64,000 nucleotides of DNA, taken from Desmodus rotundus. Its lineage: Eukaryota > Chordata > Mammalia > Chiroptera > Phyllostomidae. This document shows, one piece after another, positions 23,361 through 34,010 of the stretch (the stretch's first letter is position 1; every line of letters begins with the position of its first letter). The DNA is taken from assembly GCF_022682495.2 (NCBI RefSeq), contig NC_071397.1, positions 11,127,082 to 11,191,081 on the forward strand, given 5' to 3'. The translations under genes were made by a program, and so were the position numbers. The notes below the pieces were generated by a model. The model searched no databases, had not been told where the DNA came from, and worked only from the letters and a program-made list of their open reading frames with translations.

Positions 23361-26278
23361 TTTCGGTCTACAGACTTCTCTCGGAGGTTCCAGATGCTGC
23401 TATATTTTGAGAAGGAGACACTTCTTCATAATGTGGATAGATAAGCAATGTTAATGCCAGACAGGGATTTTAAACCTAGGTGGGATGTGTCCCCGGCCTA
23501 AGAATATATGTGGAAGTCCCACCCACGTGAGGAGAGTGTTGAAGGATAATGAAATGGTCCTCACGGTCTCTTCTCCGAAGACAGCCAAGGGCTTTGGGTT
23601 TCTCTGGGGTGATAGCTAGAAAACAGGGGGAGAATGATGCGTGATCATTGTTGTTAATAGTGGCAGTTAGTAGTGTTGTGGCCGGGAGAATCCTGCCTGC
23701 AGGCCGCAGGCCGGCCCGCTGCGCTCTCAGACCTCTCCCGGGAAGAGGGCCTGGCACAGAGCGTTTCTAACTCCTGGTGATTGAAATGTTGTCAACTGAA
23801 AGCGGCGGAATACCCAAACTACCATTTTCTCCTTCTGTTATGGGCCCATGTTTTTACGCCTCAAAACACCGCTAAATTAGGAGGCCTTTCCCCATCAGAT
23901 TTCCTTCAGAAAATTAACTTGGATCAAGAAGGATTCAGTGTGGGTCGGACTCTAAATCTGCCCAGCTCAGGGAGCTCAAGTGTCGGCCAACAGCCCCTCC
24001 TTCGCAGGTCCGCTTCCGGCGACCATTCATCAGGGGATTTGCGGCAGCAGTATTTTCCATTTCAGTCTCTGAGCTGTGACTCACCGGCTGCAGAGCCACC
24101 CGCCCACCGGCAAGGGCACCCCAGGGTTTAGAAGGCCGGGCTGAGGGTGGGAGAGGGGTGAGCTGAGGTGCGAGAGAAAAGAAAGTTACAAAAATAACAG
24201 ACTCGATAGGCCCACTATTTCATCATGCAGGATTCAAATATTAGACCCGGGCCCAAAATAGCTGCTCACTCACTGCCTTTTCCCTTTGTGTTCGATCCAA
24301 GAACCACGAAGCGAGAGGGAGCTGAACAAAATGCCTCATTCATGAGAATCTGGTGGATGCAAGCGAGTTCACGACTGGATAATCCCGGACTGCCCTCCTT
24401 AGATCAGGGAGCGGCAGGTGTGAAGGCCACTGGGAGTGGGGGCTGTAACCCGGCCAGAGGCCGGGGGCTCTGTCAGTGGAGGGACCTTGTCAGGACAGGG
24501 CAGCTTTTCGAGTTGACAGGGGAATGGTGCCAATTCAGCATGAACGCTGAGGCAGAGGTCTCTGTTCATGGCAAAAACTCAGAGACTGTACTTTAATTTC
24601 ATGTGCATGTATAAATGCTTCATTTCTTAGAAAAAACTGAGCTCCAGGTACCCCAACACTGGCAAAAGGGGGGAAATCTCTGTCTTGTCTCTCATCCCTC
24701 AAAGCTTACCTTCCTCCTGGGGATCAATCCTAACACCTGACAGCTGTTCCCTGCAGACCAACTTCAGCAGCTGGAGCAGACCGACCCAGATCCACCCCGC
24801 CCCTCCCCAACCCCAGTGCCACGGTGCAACCGGTTCCGGTTTGGCCACGGAGGCAGCGGGCTGTCCCCGGAGAGCCCTCCCTCCTCATCATCTCAGAGTT
24901 TTATTAGGGGAGTGAGTGCACCTCAGGGCATGTCTGACTGACAAAGGAACAGGTTTATGTCCAGAGCAGGATTAGCTGCCACATTGTAGTGTGATTTTAG
25001 GAGTGCCTTTAGGAAAGTTTGAGGTCCAAAAAATTTCTCCCATATTGCCTTTTTGGTCTCTGATCCCCGAAATCCCTCCGCTGAGGATCTTGTTCATTTT
25101 GGCGAACATCTCATTCAATTGCAAGTACGCAGGAGCGTCACCACGCACTCTGCTGTTTCTAATGTCACAGGCCCAAGAGAGGACGCTGAGCAGTGAAAGG
25201 ACCCACGTCTTGCTGCCAGTGACCCCGCCCCCAAACTCTGGATTGGCTAGGCCCAGTCACAGAGGAGAACCGACCTACACGGGCAGCTTTGGGGATGATG
25301 ATAACAACAGCAGCACCTAACACCGGAGGATTGTTAAGAAATCTGTGTGAGCACAACATAATTATAAAAATAGTCAAATGGAAACTTCCAAAATGTAGCA
25401 TTTGCCAGAAGGTGGGATCCAGGGAAGTGCAACTCCGTTAGAGGCTTCCAGGCGGTTTTGGTTATTGACCCAGGAGAGGACTCGCTCCCCAGGATGGAGA
25501 CCACGGTAGGCGCCCCAAGCTTTGGCTCCTTGGGAGTCTCAGAGTCAATGCCACCGAGGAAGTGCTGGCCGCTGGGTCTCTTGGTGCACAAGTTGTCTGG
25601 CATCTATGGGAACATCTGTTTTCAACTTCAATATACACGTTTCCACCTATACTTGGTGAGAATACCTATTACTAATTGACTCATTCCCCTGGTCACCTAG
25701 ATAGCAACCAGTATTTGAGGAATCAGGAACAAAAACACAGAAGTCATTCAAAACCATCCAAGCCATTGAAATTCAACCACCGTGTCAACACACTTCACAA
25801 GCAGAGGAGAAAAATGTAAAACTGAAGCTATTTCAATGGCTTCAGCTAAACAAAATAAACCTAGAGGGGAAAATAAAATTATTTCTTCCAACTGGAGTTT
25901 TTATAAGGGGAGAAAAATCAAACGCTTTCCTTAAACTCTACAAAGCAAACACGACCTTTCAGAAGTCCATGAGAAATGGTAGGTATTTGGGTGATTAAGT
26001 TTGAGGGGACATGCAAGAACTGCTTCTGGAAAACGGCGGGGCGACCGGCTGAGACGGCACTCGTCAGAATCATCCCGACTTGACAGCCCTGGAAACTGAA
26101 TCCATTTCTGACGCCCCGCTCCCCCCACTCCCCAGCAGAATAAAACCCTAATGTCTTCAGAAAACTGTAGTTTGAGAAATCACAGGTGGAATATTTGAAA
26201 TCGTTAACATTTACTGGGCCTTCCTTCTCTGTTTTTTTTTTTTTTTTTCTTCTCTGTTTTTCTAATTGACCTTTCTTT
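23361..26278. other. Unassigned DNA
   Basis: About 2.9 kb with no recognised gene. A T-run occurs at 26232-26248. Frames up to 130 codons on either strand show no domain. The stretches at 23780-24100 and 25380-25900 look like unique sequence. Confidence 0.4.
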
Positions 26279-26780
26279 GTGCTTTGCTTGGGCCGCCATA
26301 ACAACACCACAGGCTGGGTGGCTTAAACAATAGGAACTTATTTTCCCGCAGTCCTGGAGGCTGAAATCCAAGGTCAAGGTGCTGGCAGGTCTGCTTTCTT
26401 TGTGTATCCAAATCTCCTCCTCTTCTAACGACACCAGTCAGCTCTGCCCGGGCAGCTCGGTTGGTCAGAGTGCCGTCCCCATGGGCCAAGGTCGTGGCTT
26501 TGATCCCCGCTCAGGGCTCATACTGGAAGAAACCAGTGAGTGCATGAATGAGTGGAACAACAAACCGATGTTTCCCTCTATCCCTTCTTCTCTTTTTCTC
26601 TCACGTCAATAAATAAAAATTAAAACAATATAATGACAGCTTGGGTTAGGGTCCACCCTAACTCATTTTAACTTAATTACTTCTTTAAAGGCCCTAGCTT
26701 CCAATACAGTCAGATTCTGAGGTACTGGGGGTTCGGACTTGAACATATGGATGTTGGAGGGGCCACAATTCAGCCTGTAG
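26279..26780 (-). mobile_element. MaLR LTR (MST/MLT-like) split by a SINE
   Basis: On the plus strand it reads 'gggccgccataacaacacca', 'caggctgggtggcttaaaca' and 'cagtcctggaggctgaaatc'. After the SINE come 'gggttagggtccaccctaac', 'tctgaggtactgggggttc' and 'acaattcagcctgtagcac'. This is the complement of an ERVL-MaLR LTR. The VES SINE at 26446-26625 interrupts it, so the SINE is younger. Confidence 0.8.
26446..26625 (+). mobile_element. VES-type SINE inside a MaLR LTR
   Basis: Plus-strand copy: 'cccgggcagctcggttggtc' stem and box A, box B-like 'ggctttgatcc' at 26496-26506, 'ccgatgtttccctctatccc', CT-rich part and an A-rich 'aataaataaaaatt' tail. The usual internal 'ggttcaatccc' repeat segment is missing, so the copy is shorter than its relatives here. 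Confidence 0.85.
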
Positions 26781-26989
26781 CACTCTGTTCTTACTCTCTC
26801 CACATCTTCGCACTGGCACAATTCTGCTTCTAGCTCTCTTGTGTGTTGTCTAGCCGGCCTGTCTTTTCTTCTATCCTTATATCTCTTTCCTTCCTGATTC
26901 TCTCTCCTAGCCTCGGTTCCTCTGTGAGTGTGCTTCTTTGTCCAACTCCCACCCTCGCCCCTCGTCCTCTCACCTACCTCATTCTATTA
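26781..26989. other. CT-rich low-complexity stretch
   Basis: Pyrimidine-rich DNA on the plus strand. A 157-codon frame at 26843-27316 begins here and runs through the L2-like and hAT repeats below, which explains it without a gene. Confidence 0.6.
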
Positions 26990-27155
26990 GTCTGTATTCA
27001 AGTATCTGAAAGGAATTCCTATGTGCCTGTTATGATTGACAGCAACAGAAAAAATGCTGTCTCTGCTCTCAAGGAATTTTTATTCTGGAGCTTGAGAGGG
27101 TATTCAGCCTCAAATAACCATAACGTAAAAGTGGCCTGTGATGAGCACCATAAGA
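26990..27155 (-). repeat. L2-like relic
   Basis: 'atgctgtctctgctctcaag' and 'gaatttttattctggagctt' are the complement of an L2-type 3' motif. Diverged and short. Confidence 0.5.
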
Positions 27156-27163
27156 GACTAGAG

Positions 27164-27350
27164 CAGAGGTTGACAAACTACAGCCATAAAGTTTTTATAA
27201 AGTTACTTGAAGCACATCCATGCCCATTTATTTCCGGTTTATTTACGGCTGTTTTTGCAGAGTTGTATGATTGTGACAAAGACTGTATGGCCCCCAAAGC
27301 CAAAGATATTTACTAGCTGGCCCTTTGTAGAAAAAAACTTCTGACCCCTG
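27164..27350 (+). mobile_element. Non-autonomous hAT (Charlie-type) element with 8-bp target duplication
   Basis: The 187-bp element opens 'cagaggttgacaaactac' and closes 'aacttctgacccctg', so the ends form short inverted repeats (CAGAGGTTG against CAGGGGTCA). Inside, 'gtatggcccccaaagccaaa' and 'atatttactagctggccctt' are typical of the old MER-type Charlie derivatives. It is flanked by 'gactagag' (27156-27163) and 'gactaaag' (27351-27358), an 8-bp duplication with one mismatch, as hAT transposases produce. It encodes no transposase. Subfamily (MER58-like) is tentative. Confidence 0.88.
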
Positions 27351-27899
27351 GACTAAAGACAAATTACATCGGAAGAAACCCATCCGACTCTTGTCTTCTG
27401 GGGTATGTCACTGAGAACAGGTGATTTAAGTGGGGCTTTTAGGGATGAATAGGAGTTCAAGAGCAACATGAGGTGCCAATGGGGTTCTAAGCAACATCCA
27501 TATTGTGAGCAAGTGAGTGAGGTGGTAGCAATTCAAGGCACGGTTGGGCTCTGAGTGAAGACCCTCAGACAGGGAGCCAGGAGCCTGGACCTCCACCAGA
27601 GGTCCAGGAGCATTTGGAGGCTCAGGACGGCGGGGGTTGACACAGTTAGCAGATTCCGTCTGAGAGGCCTGCAGGGGATGCATGGGTGAATTACACCCAA
27701 TTCCTGCCGCCAAGCAGCTTCTGACTCTGCTAAAGGGAATAAGACAAGTACCCAAACAATTACAGCACAGGGCAGAATAATGCTTCCATGAGGGAGACCT
27801 AAACCAGGAAAGTGATCAAAGAGGAGTTCGACCAAAGTCCAAGTCGATGACCAGGTGGAGGATGGATTGCTGATAATAACAGTGATCATTCAGATTCAC
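27351..27899. other. Unassigned DNA, possible L2 fragment
   Basis: A weak L2-like segment occurs at about 27690-27790 ('cccaattcctgccgccaag'). Nothing else recognised. Confidence 0.4.
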
Positions 27900-28065
27900 T
27901 CAGCCCATGATGAGTCTCTACTGCTAAGTGCTGTACTCACACCTCTCATTTAAGCTCGGAACACTCCTATGAGCAAATGTTCATTCCCAATTACCTAGTG
28001 AGGAAATGGTAGCATGTTTGAGTAGGGATTCAAACCTAAGCTAGATTCCCAAGTTACCAAAACAG
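27900..28065 (-). repeat. MIR SINE relic
   Basis: 'aatgttcattcccaattacc', 'tagtgaggaaatggtagcat' and 'gattcaaacctaagctagat' are the complement of MIR blocks. Confidence 0.65.
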
Positions 28066-28110
28066 TATCTTAGATTCTCTGATATTCCAAGCATCCAAGT
28101 TAGATTGTCC

Positions 28111-28876
28111 TGTTGCAGATGGGGACAGAGACCCAAATCAGGAGGCCTCCCTTCCCGCCTCGGTTCTTGTCTCACTCGCAAGAGAATAGTTTAATGAGAG
28201 ACAAACACGTGTGGCGGAAATGAGATAGCAAGTCCGTTTGCGAAGCACATGCAAGCACAAAGCTGCCAGTAGGCCCCCAGCTGGTCTGAATGCCCTGCAC
28301 ACAGAGGAAAGAGAGTTGTAGTAACTTTGTTAGCAAGTTTGTTCTATGCACTTGAGCCGAGGCTACAAGTGGGTACTTAGTGACTCTAAGTATGCCAATT
28401 GTTGGGGTTCAGGGATTCTATACCTCAGTCAGCTTCTAGGTTCCCCCTCCTTCTCTCTTGGGAATAATGTAAGCTACAAAGACTTTCTTTCTCATTTAGT
28501 AAAGTCTCTTTGTCTTAGAGAAGTTGGTACAGAGGCCCCTTTCCCAGCACAGACTCTCAAACACTGTCCGTCCCTCCTTCCTGCACGATTCCTGCGTGTG
28601 ACGTTCAGAACACCCTGCAGTCTTAATAAGGTCGTTACAGAGGCCCCCTTCTCAGTACAGTCTCAAGGACTCGCCCCTGCTCCTGTGCTGTTTTGTTTGT
28701 TAAGACTCAGGACACCAGCCATCTTATCAAACTGAGCTCAGGACTGCTGAGTCAGTGGGTGAGACGTGTCTTTCTCCTGCTTCTAGGCTCCTGTGTTAAG
28801 TTCTTGTTGGATTGGAATGGTGCGGGCCCTGCCTTTATTTCCCCTCTGGCCGCTCATTCCTAGCCGCTACCTGACA
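28111..28876 (-). mobile_element. Solo retroviral LTR (766 bp) with duplicated U3 block
   Basis: Read on the minus strand, it begins TGTCAGG (28876) and ends CTGCAACA (28111), the TG...CA form of an LTR. An ATTAAA poly(A) signal is seen in the minus-strand stretch 'ctctcattaaactattctc' (about 28187-28205), in the expected 3' part. Flanking four-base sites are 'gtcc' (28107-28110) and 'ctcc' (28877-28880), one mismatch. No primer-binding site follows on one side and no clear polypurine tract precedes on the other, so I read it as a solo LTR. Class is undetermined; limits are good at 28111 and less certain at 28876. Confidence 0.65.
28513..28721 (-). repeat. 108-bp direct duplication inside the LTR U3
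   Basis: Copy A (28513-28620) and copy B (28621 to about 28721) both run 'tctta...', 'tacagaggcccc', 'ttc(c/t)cag(c/t)acag', 'tctcaa' and later 'cag(a/g)acacc'. The copies are head-to-tail and clearly diverged. Tandem U3 repeats commonly act as duplicated enhancers in retroviral LTRs. Confidence 0.75.
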
Positions 28877-28943
28877 CTCCTGTCCGTGGTCTCTGCCAGT
28901 ATGGTGACAGGTGAGGCCGAGAGGCCTAGAAAAAGGGTTTTGG

Positions 28944-29155
28944 AGCCCTGGCCAGCGTGGTTCAGTTTGTGGGGGCATCATCCTGCGAAGCGAAAGGTCG
29001 CCGTTTCGATTCCTGGTCAGGGCACACATCTAGGTGGCTGCTTCAGGCCAGAGGCAACCCAGCAAAGTTCCGCTCTCACATCGATGTTTCTCTCCCTCTC
29101 TTTCTCCCTCCCACCACCCGCCCCTCAAAAACAAAACAAAACAAAACAAAACAGA
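28944..29155 (+). mobile_element. VES-type SINE with (AAAAC)n tail
   Basis: Plus-strand copy: 'agccctggccagcgtggttc', box B-like 'gtttcgattcc' (29003-29013), 'cagaggcaacccagc', 'tcacatcgatgtttctctcc', CT-rich part, then an 'aaaacaaaacaaaac' tail at about 29130-29153. The pentamer tail probably arose from the A-tail. Confidence 0.9.
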
Positions 29156-30827
29156 AACTTTTGCAAAAGTCTGTCATTTGGAGAGAAGCGAACGACAGGA
29201 TTTAAGATTCATAGTTTACCGTTAGTATTTGAGTAGGTTCCAACTTTTGAAAACAATGTCAAAGTGCAGAAGAATGACTGATATGCCTCAGTACATGTAC
29301 TTGGCTCTGATGTGTGGCTTACGAAGGACCAGATTCCCTGCAGCTCCTGAGTGCGATGTGTGCCCCAACCCACGGCCCGCAGGCCCCAGTGCGCCCCTGA
29401 GGGTCGGGGCGGGAGGCAGTTTGTCCTTCCAGGAGGGGATCTAGAGAGGTGCTGTTGTCAATGCCAGGCCAGTAGGGTGTGCTTACGCCATAGCATGTTT
29501 TGCTTACATTCAAATGCACCATAAAAATACTCAAAGAAGTCCCTCTGACACCCCCCCGCCCGCCATCCTCCCAGGGGGTCACGCCGGGTGTTGCAACAGC
29601 GCTGACATGGCTCCCAGAGACGCCCCGAGAGGCCGGTGCCACCAGAACCAGGACAGAGCAGGGGCCCAGTGCATCCGCAGGAGATATCCTCTGGGCAGCG
29701 ACTCCAACCGGTGGTAAATAGATGCCCTGTGCATCAGCAGGAAGACAGAAGTCTTCTTGCCTACACGGGGGTCCTAGGGAGAAACATTGGGAGCTACCCT
29801 GGGGTCCGAGGAAACACAGGATGGATTCAGCTCGGGAACTCAGTAGCTCTTGGGTGCCAATGCCCGCCCCGCCCCCACCGCCGCCTCCTGGGTTCCCCGC
29901 ATACCACTGGGCCCTAAATGACAAGCTGCAATTACAGTAAAGTGCTAAAGTTACAAGTTGTTCTAAACACCCTTCGACAAAGGATATTCAGTGAAAAGGA
30001 ACCCCAGGCGGTTACAAAACCTTTTGCTGTGTAGAAACCATAAGGTTTGCATCCAAGAATGTGTTGTCTGTTTGAGCCTGGCCTTTATTCTCTTTCAGTC
30101 GGGTGCCAGTGGCATGCATTTCAAATGAGCAGTTGTCTGTGGCCCCAGAGTCTGTGGCTGAGGCATATCTAATCAGGTTAAGCAGCCGTTCATCCCGGCT
30201 GTCAGCTTGCTGGAAATCAGAACATTATCCACAGCCACACGCAATTCCGATAGAAGGTTGGTGTTCTGAGCCCTGAGTCTCCAGCTCCCTCCTGACCTTA
30301 CTGTGGTGGCCCCTGGTTTTTTCTCTTCCTATGCGACTGCATACAGTGACTGCATACAACAGTAGCGAAGCTATTTCAGGGATTAGAGCAGTTAATTGCA
30401 GATTTCCATCATGGCCAGCCACTCAGAACACAGGTTTGGAGAGCACGTTGGTGGTCTTCGACTGCGGGGAGGGTTTTGGCTTGTTTGCCCCACGTAGTCG
30501 TTTGTCCACACCCCGGACCCACAAAGCTGTTGTTTGGAGGCTCTTCCATGTGGGCCACTTGGTTCTGGGTGTGAGGCATTTGGTGGAATTAATAACATGC
30601 AATGTTTTCTTGGCCCTAAAAGCGTGGCTAGAAGGGCCTTTAAAAGTCATCTCTGTCTGCTTACTGGACAGATGAAGAAACTGTGTTTCAGGAAGCCTAA
30701 TAGCCAGCTGGGGGTGGAGATGGGGTGAGACTCTGGGTTTCCAGACTTGCCTTCTGGTGCTGTCTTTTCTGAGACGTCTGGACAACTCCATCATGTTGTC
30801 GAAAAGCTTCAAGGAGGCAGTAAAACA
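29156..30827. other. Unassigned DNA
   Basis: A 201-codon minus-strand frame (29319-29924) lies over GC-rich DNA with a C-run-derived polyglycine stretch and no recognised domain. I treat it as chance. The block at 30040-30240 is unique-looking. Confidence 0.4.
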
Positions 30828-30893
30828 GGCTTACAGCCAGGTTCAAATCCAGACTCCACCACACACAGAGTTATGACCTTGGGTGAGTTTTTT

Positions 30894-31097
30894 TTTGTGT
30901 GTTTTTTTAAAAAATATATTTATTGATTATGCTGTTACGGTTGTCCCATTCCCCCCCTTCACTCCACTCCATCCTGCCTACCCCTTCCCTTCCACATTCC
31001 CCCCCTGTAGTTCATGTCCATGGGTCATACATATAAGTTCTTTGGCTTCTACATTTCCTATACTATTCTTACCCTCCCCCTGTCTCTTTTCTACCTA
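30894..31097 (-). mobile_element. Young 5'-truncated LINE-1 with 15-bp target duplication
   Basis: On the plus strand it starts with the complement of a poly(A) tail, continues 'atatatttattgattatgct', 'agttcatgtccatgggtcat' and 'acatataagttctttggctt'. This is the complement of an L1 3' UTR that I recognise as common in bats. The 15-bp duplication 'ttgggtgagtttttt' lies at 30879-30893 and 31098-31112 with no mismatch, which indicates a fairly recent insertion. Only about 200 bp of the 3' end was copied. Confidence 0.92.
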
Positions 31098-31201
31098 TTG
31101 GGTGAGTTTTTTAACCTTGCTGAGCTATATAGTTGCACTGTCTATAAAATGGGGATCATCAGGCCTGCCTATCAGGTTGTTAGGGCAAGGGTTTCAAGGT
31201 C

Positions 31202-31503
31202 TGGGCCATTCTTACTAAACACTATTCTTGCTAAACGTTAAAATGTAGCACAGTATTTTGCATACCAGCTGTAAGCAGGATAAGCTTGACAGAGACTCCA
31301 CTGGATAAATGTAGCCACCTGCAAAGAAGACATCAACATGTAACTGACCAAATAGTGTATATAAACACTAGCTAAGCCCAAGATCAGGGAGATAGAACTT
31401 TGGATATGAATCCCGTCTCCTTTACTTGCTACAAGCAAATAAAAATACCTTGCCTTTTTTGAACAGAGCATCCCAAGTGGTGAACCCCTTGATTTGGGTA
31501 ACA
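31202..31503 (+). mobile_element. 302-bp solo LTR with 5-bp target duplication
   Basis: Starts TGGGCC and ends GGGTAACA. The duplicated 'aggtc' lies at 31197-31201 and 31504-31508 with no mismatch. A TATATAAA box is at 31358-31365 and an AATAAA poly(A) signal at 31438-31443, in the order and spacing of U3, R and U5. No internal retroviral sequence is present, so it is a solo LTR left by recombination. A 5-bp duplication is usual for ERVL-type and some ERVK-type elements; class is not resolved further. Confidence 0.85.
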
Positions 31504-31687
31504 AGGTCAGTGAGTTAATTAAATGAGATCATGCCTTGATCACAACAGGGAGGTGACTGTCTTGCAGCGGCCCCTCCAGCTTCCTAAGCGCTTCCTGTCA
31601 TTTCTAAGAAACCTGTTTGTGGACAATTGCAATTTCTTGACAATCTTGCCATATCTTTGAGGAAGATTTAAAAAAATGAAGCATTCA

Positions 31688-31900
31688 CCCTGGCCGGGTG
31701 GCTCTGTTGTTGGAGATTCGTCTTATGCACCAAACGGCTATGGTTTCCATCCCCGGTCAGGGTGCATGCCTAGGTGGCGGGTTCAATCCCTGGTCGGGGC
31801 ACGTGAGGGCACATGGAACCAACCAATCGATGTTTCCCTCTCTTTCTCTCTCTGTCCCTCTTCCTTCTTCTCTCTCTAAAATCAATAAAAAAAATCCTCA
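31688..31900 (+). mobile_element. VES-type SINE
   Basis: Plus-strand copy: 'ccctggccgggtggctctgt', box B-like 'ggtttccatccc' (31742-31753), a second 'gcgggttcaatccctggtc' segment, 'accaatcgatgtttccctc', CT-rich part, and 'aaaatcaataaaaaaaat' tail. Confidence 0.9.
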
Positions 31901-32079
31901 GGTGAGGATTAAAAATAATTTTTAATGAATCTCTAAATGAAAAAAAAGGAAGTTTCCTAGAAAACCATGAGACTGATTATTTAAAGTCATAGTTGGAAAA
32001 AGAAAATGCGATGACTTCAGAGATTAGCGGGGAAGAAATAGCTGTCCTTCCCTGCAAATAGGAAAAAAAAATAGAAATC
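31901..32079. other. AT-rich DNA, possibly L1
   Basis: May be the upstream part of the L1 ORF2 fragment below, but too diverged to be sure. Confidence 0.3.
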
Positions 32080-32545
32080 AGCAAAGTCACAAGACTGGCA
32101 GGGATATATAGCAAGTTTGCTAGATATACATTTAACTTACACAAAACCTCCACTAACAGCATTTTTTCCTAGACTGGCAATAAACAACTAAAAATATAAA
32201 ATAAAATACTATTGTTAATAACAAAAAAACTGAAGTACCCAGAATTTATTCTAAAAGGCTACCCCATGGAAGAAAGTTAAAATTCTTCTAAGGGATACAA
32301 AAGAAAATCTAAATAAGGTACTGGGAAAGATACTCCACACACTTCGATGGGATGGCATAAATTATAAAGTTGAAATATCCCCAAATAATCTACAAATTCA
32401 GTACAATCCTAATATAGAAATCCATTGCATTTTTTGAGAAACTCGGTAGGTTTATTCTAAAATATTTATGGAGGGGACTAAATGGTAATGGAAAAAATAC
32501 AATAAAAAATAAAATAAAATATTTATGGAAACATAGAAGTCTACA
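32080..32545 (+). pseudogene. Decayed LINE-1 ORF2 fragment
   Basis: The DNA follows the 3' part of L1 ORF2, past the reverse transcriptase core: 'agcaaagtcacaagactggc', 'gaaaatctaaataaggtact', 'gaaatatccccaaataatct', 'acaaattcagtacaatccta' and 'ttctaaaatatttatggag'. The reading frame is broken by frameshifts and stops, so no protein can be made. It is an old L1M-type copy. Confidence 0.7.
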
Positions 32546-33695
32546 TATAATTATGTCAATAAAATAGGAGCAAAAAGGAACAATTTACAGAAAAGGGAGA
32601 CCCATCTAGCTAAAGAAGCCTGTGGAGAGATGCCAGATTCATGAGAAATGAGAGAAATTCAAAGTGAACCAACGATTATGCATCTCTTGACACATAGCGG
32701 GATGCCAAATTGACAAGTCGGATAGAGCCAAGGTTGCCTGGGTCTGCAGAAACAGGAAATTAGCGTACTTCCGGTAGAAGTAGGCTGGGGCACTCGCACT
32801 GAAAAGCCACCTGGTCACACTCGAGTCAGCAAAGTGTTTGTCTCCCGTCTCCAAAGTGCCTCTCCTGTGTGTGTAGCTCCATGAATTCATCCTCCAGATT
32901 TAAAAGGGAATGTGTATGAGCACGTTGACCACAGATTTTTGTTTTTGGTGGAAATGGGAGGTGGAGGAAACCTTGGTGTGGCTAAGCACAATGGGGTGAA
33001 CGCATGCTGTGAAGCAGAGAAGCATAGTACAACATGCATGTATCCTAAGAATATGGTGTGTAGTGGGGGGGGGGACTAAGAAACAGAATGAGGCTGGTAG
33101 GACCATATCATTTATACAAAGTAAATATTTGCACACTTAATTACCATACTAAGTACTCAGAAGTATGTATACAATTTCAAGGAAACATACGAAACGCATT
33201 AGAGTGGTAGCCTATGGGGAGAGAGGAATGAGTGCAAGAAATGGGAAATCAACAGAACAGGGGCTAGACCTTGCAGACTGACAGGTGCTATGAGCTGAGT
33301 GTGATGCTCTGCACCTGCGGTCCATATAAAGGTAAGAGGGGAAGAGAAATTCATGGTGTGCAAAAGAAAGTTCCGTGGGTGGCATTTATTTTGAGATTAC
33401 ACAAAAGCCAATTTGGAGTGATTTATCTTCTAAAAGATTTTGGTGCGTCTAGTGGGATTTTAGATCTGAGGGATCTATGATGAACTATGCCTTAGGTGTC
33501 TTACCCATTTTCGTTATGTCTTAGAAAGCTGGGGCCTAAGGTAGTTTTAGAGTTGGTAGTTGGAAAACAATGCTGCTAAGCGTGATTTTTTAGCAAGAGT
33601 GGTCATTTTGAGCGATTTTGGTACCAAACAGGTAAATTGGAGAAACTTGAAGGCCTCACTTTAAAGACTGCTAAAAAAGGTCAGAGAGAGAAAAG
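32546..33695. other. Unassigned DNA, partly L1-like
   Basis: A fragment near 33170-33240 ('agagtggtagcctatgggga') resembles an old L1 3' region. A G-run occurs near 33065-33074. No gene recognised. Confidence 0.35.
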
Positions 33696-33717
33696 AACAA
33701 CAACAACAACAACAAAA
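33696..33717 (+). repeat. (AAC)n microsatellite
   Basis: About seven AAC units. Confidence 0.9.
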
Positions 33718-33869
33718 AGAAATACAATTTAAGATTGATGGAAATCTGTATTTTTAAAGTTTTATTCATGTTAAAATCCTGCCCTGGAGAAATATTATCT
33801 GAACGTTTCTCTCTAAGTCCTGTTAAAGTCCTTTTCTGTGAAATGAATGATCCAAACACTGATTGGTTT

Positions 33870-34010
33870 CATTTTCTAACAAACTTTCAGTGAGATGAGG
33901 AAACTTCACGAGGCTCTGACAGGATGAGTTACTTTCCCCAGACCAGGAGAGCAGGAGGTGGGGGGGATTTTACTCAGATATGCCCAGCTAGCTCCAAAGC
34001 ACCTGCTCTT
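33870..34010 (-). repeat. MIR SINE relic
   Basis: 'gagatgaggaaacttcacga', 'gatgagttactttccccaga' and 'agctccaaagcacctgctc' are the complement of MIR. Confidence 0.6.

Larger units (their letters stand above)
30828..31545 (+). repeat. MIR SINE split by two later insertions
   Basis: MIR pieces line up in order: 30828-30893 ('aggttcaaatccagactcca', 'agttatgaccttgggtgag'), 31113-31201 ('tgtctataaaatggggatca', 'gcctatcaggttgttagggc') and 31509-31545 ('agtgagttaattaaatgaga'). Removing the L1 at 30894-31097 with one copy of its target duplication, and the LTR at 31202-31503 with one copy of its own, restores a continuous MIR order. Confidence 0.88.

Noticed and set aside
26843..27316. A 157-codon plus-strand frame with a hydrophobic start resembling a signal peptide
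   Set aside because: The frame begins in CT-rich low-complexity DNA (giving Leu/Ser) and continues through an L2-like relic and the hAT element at 27164-27350, so its content is explained by repeats.
29319..29924. A 201-codon minus-strand frame
   Set aside because: No domain. Its glycine run comes from a short GC-rich repeat and it overlaps several frames on the other strand.
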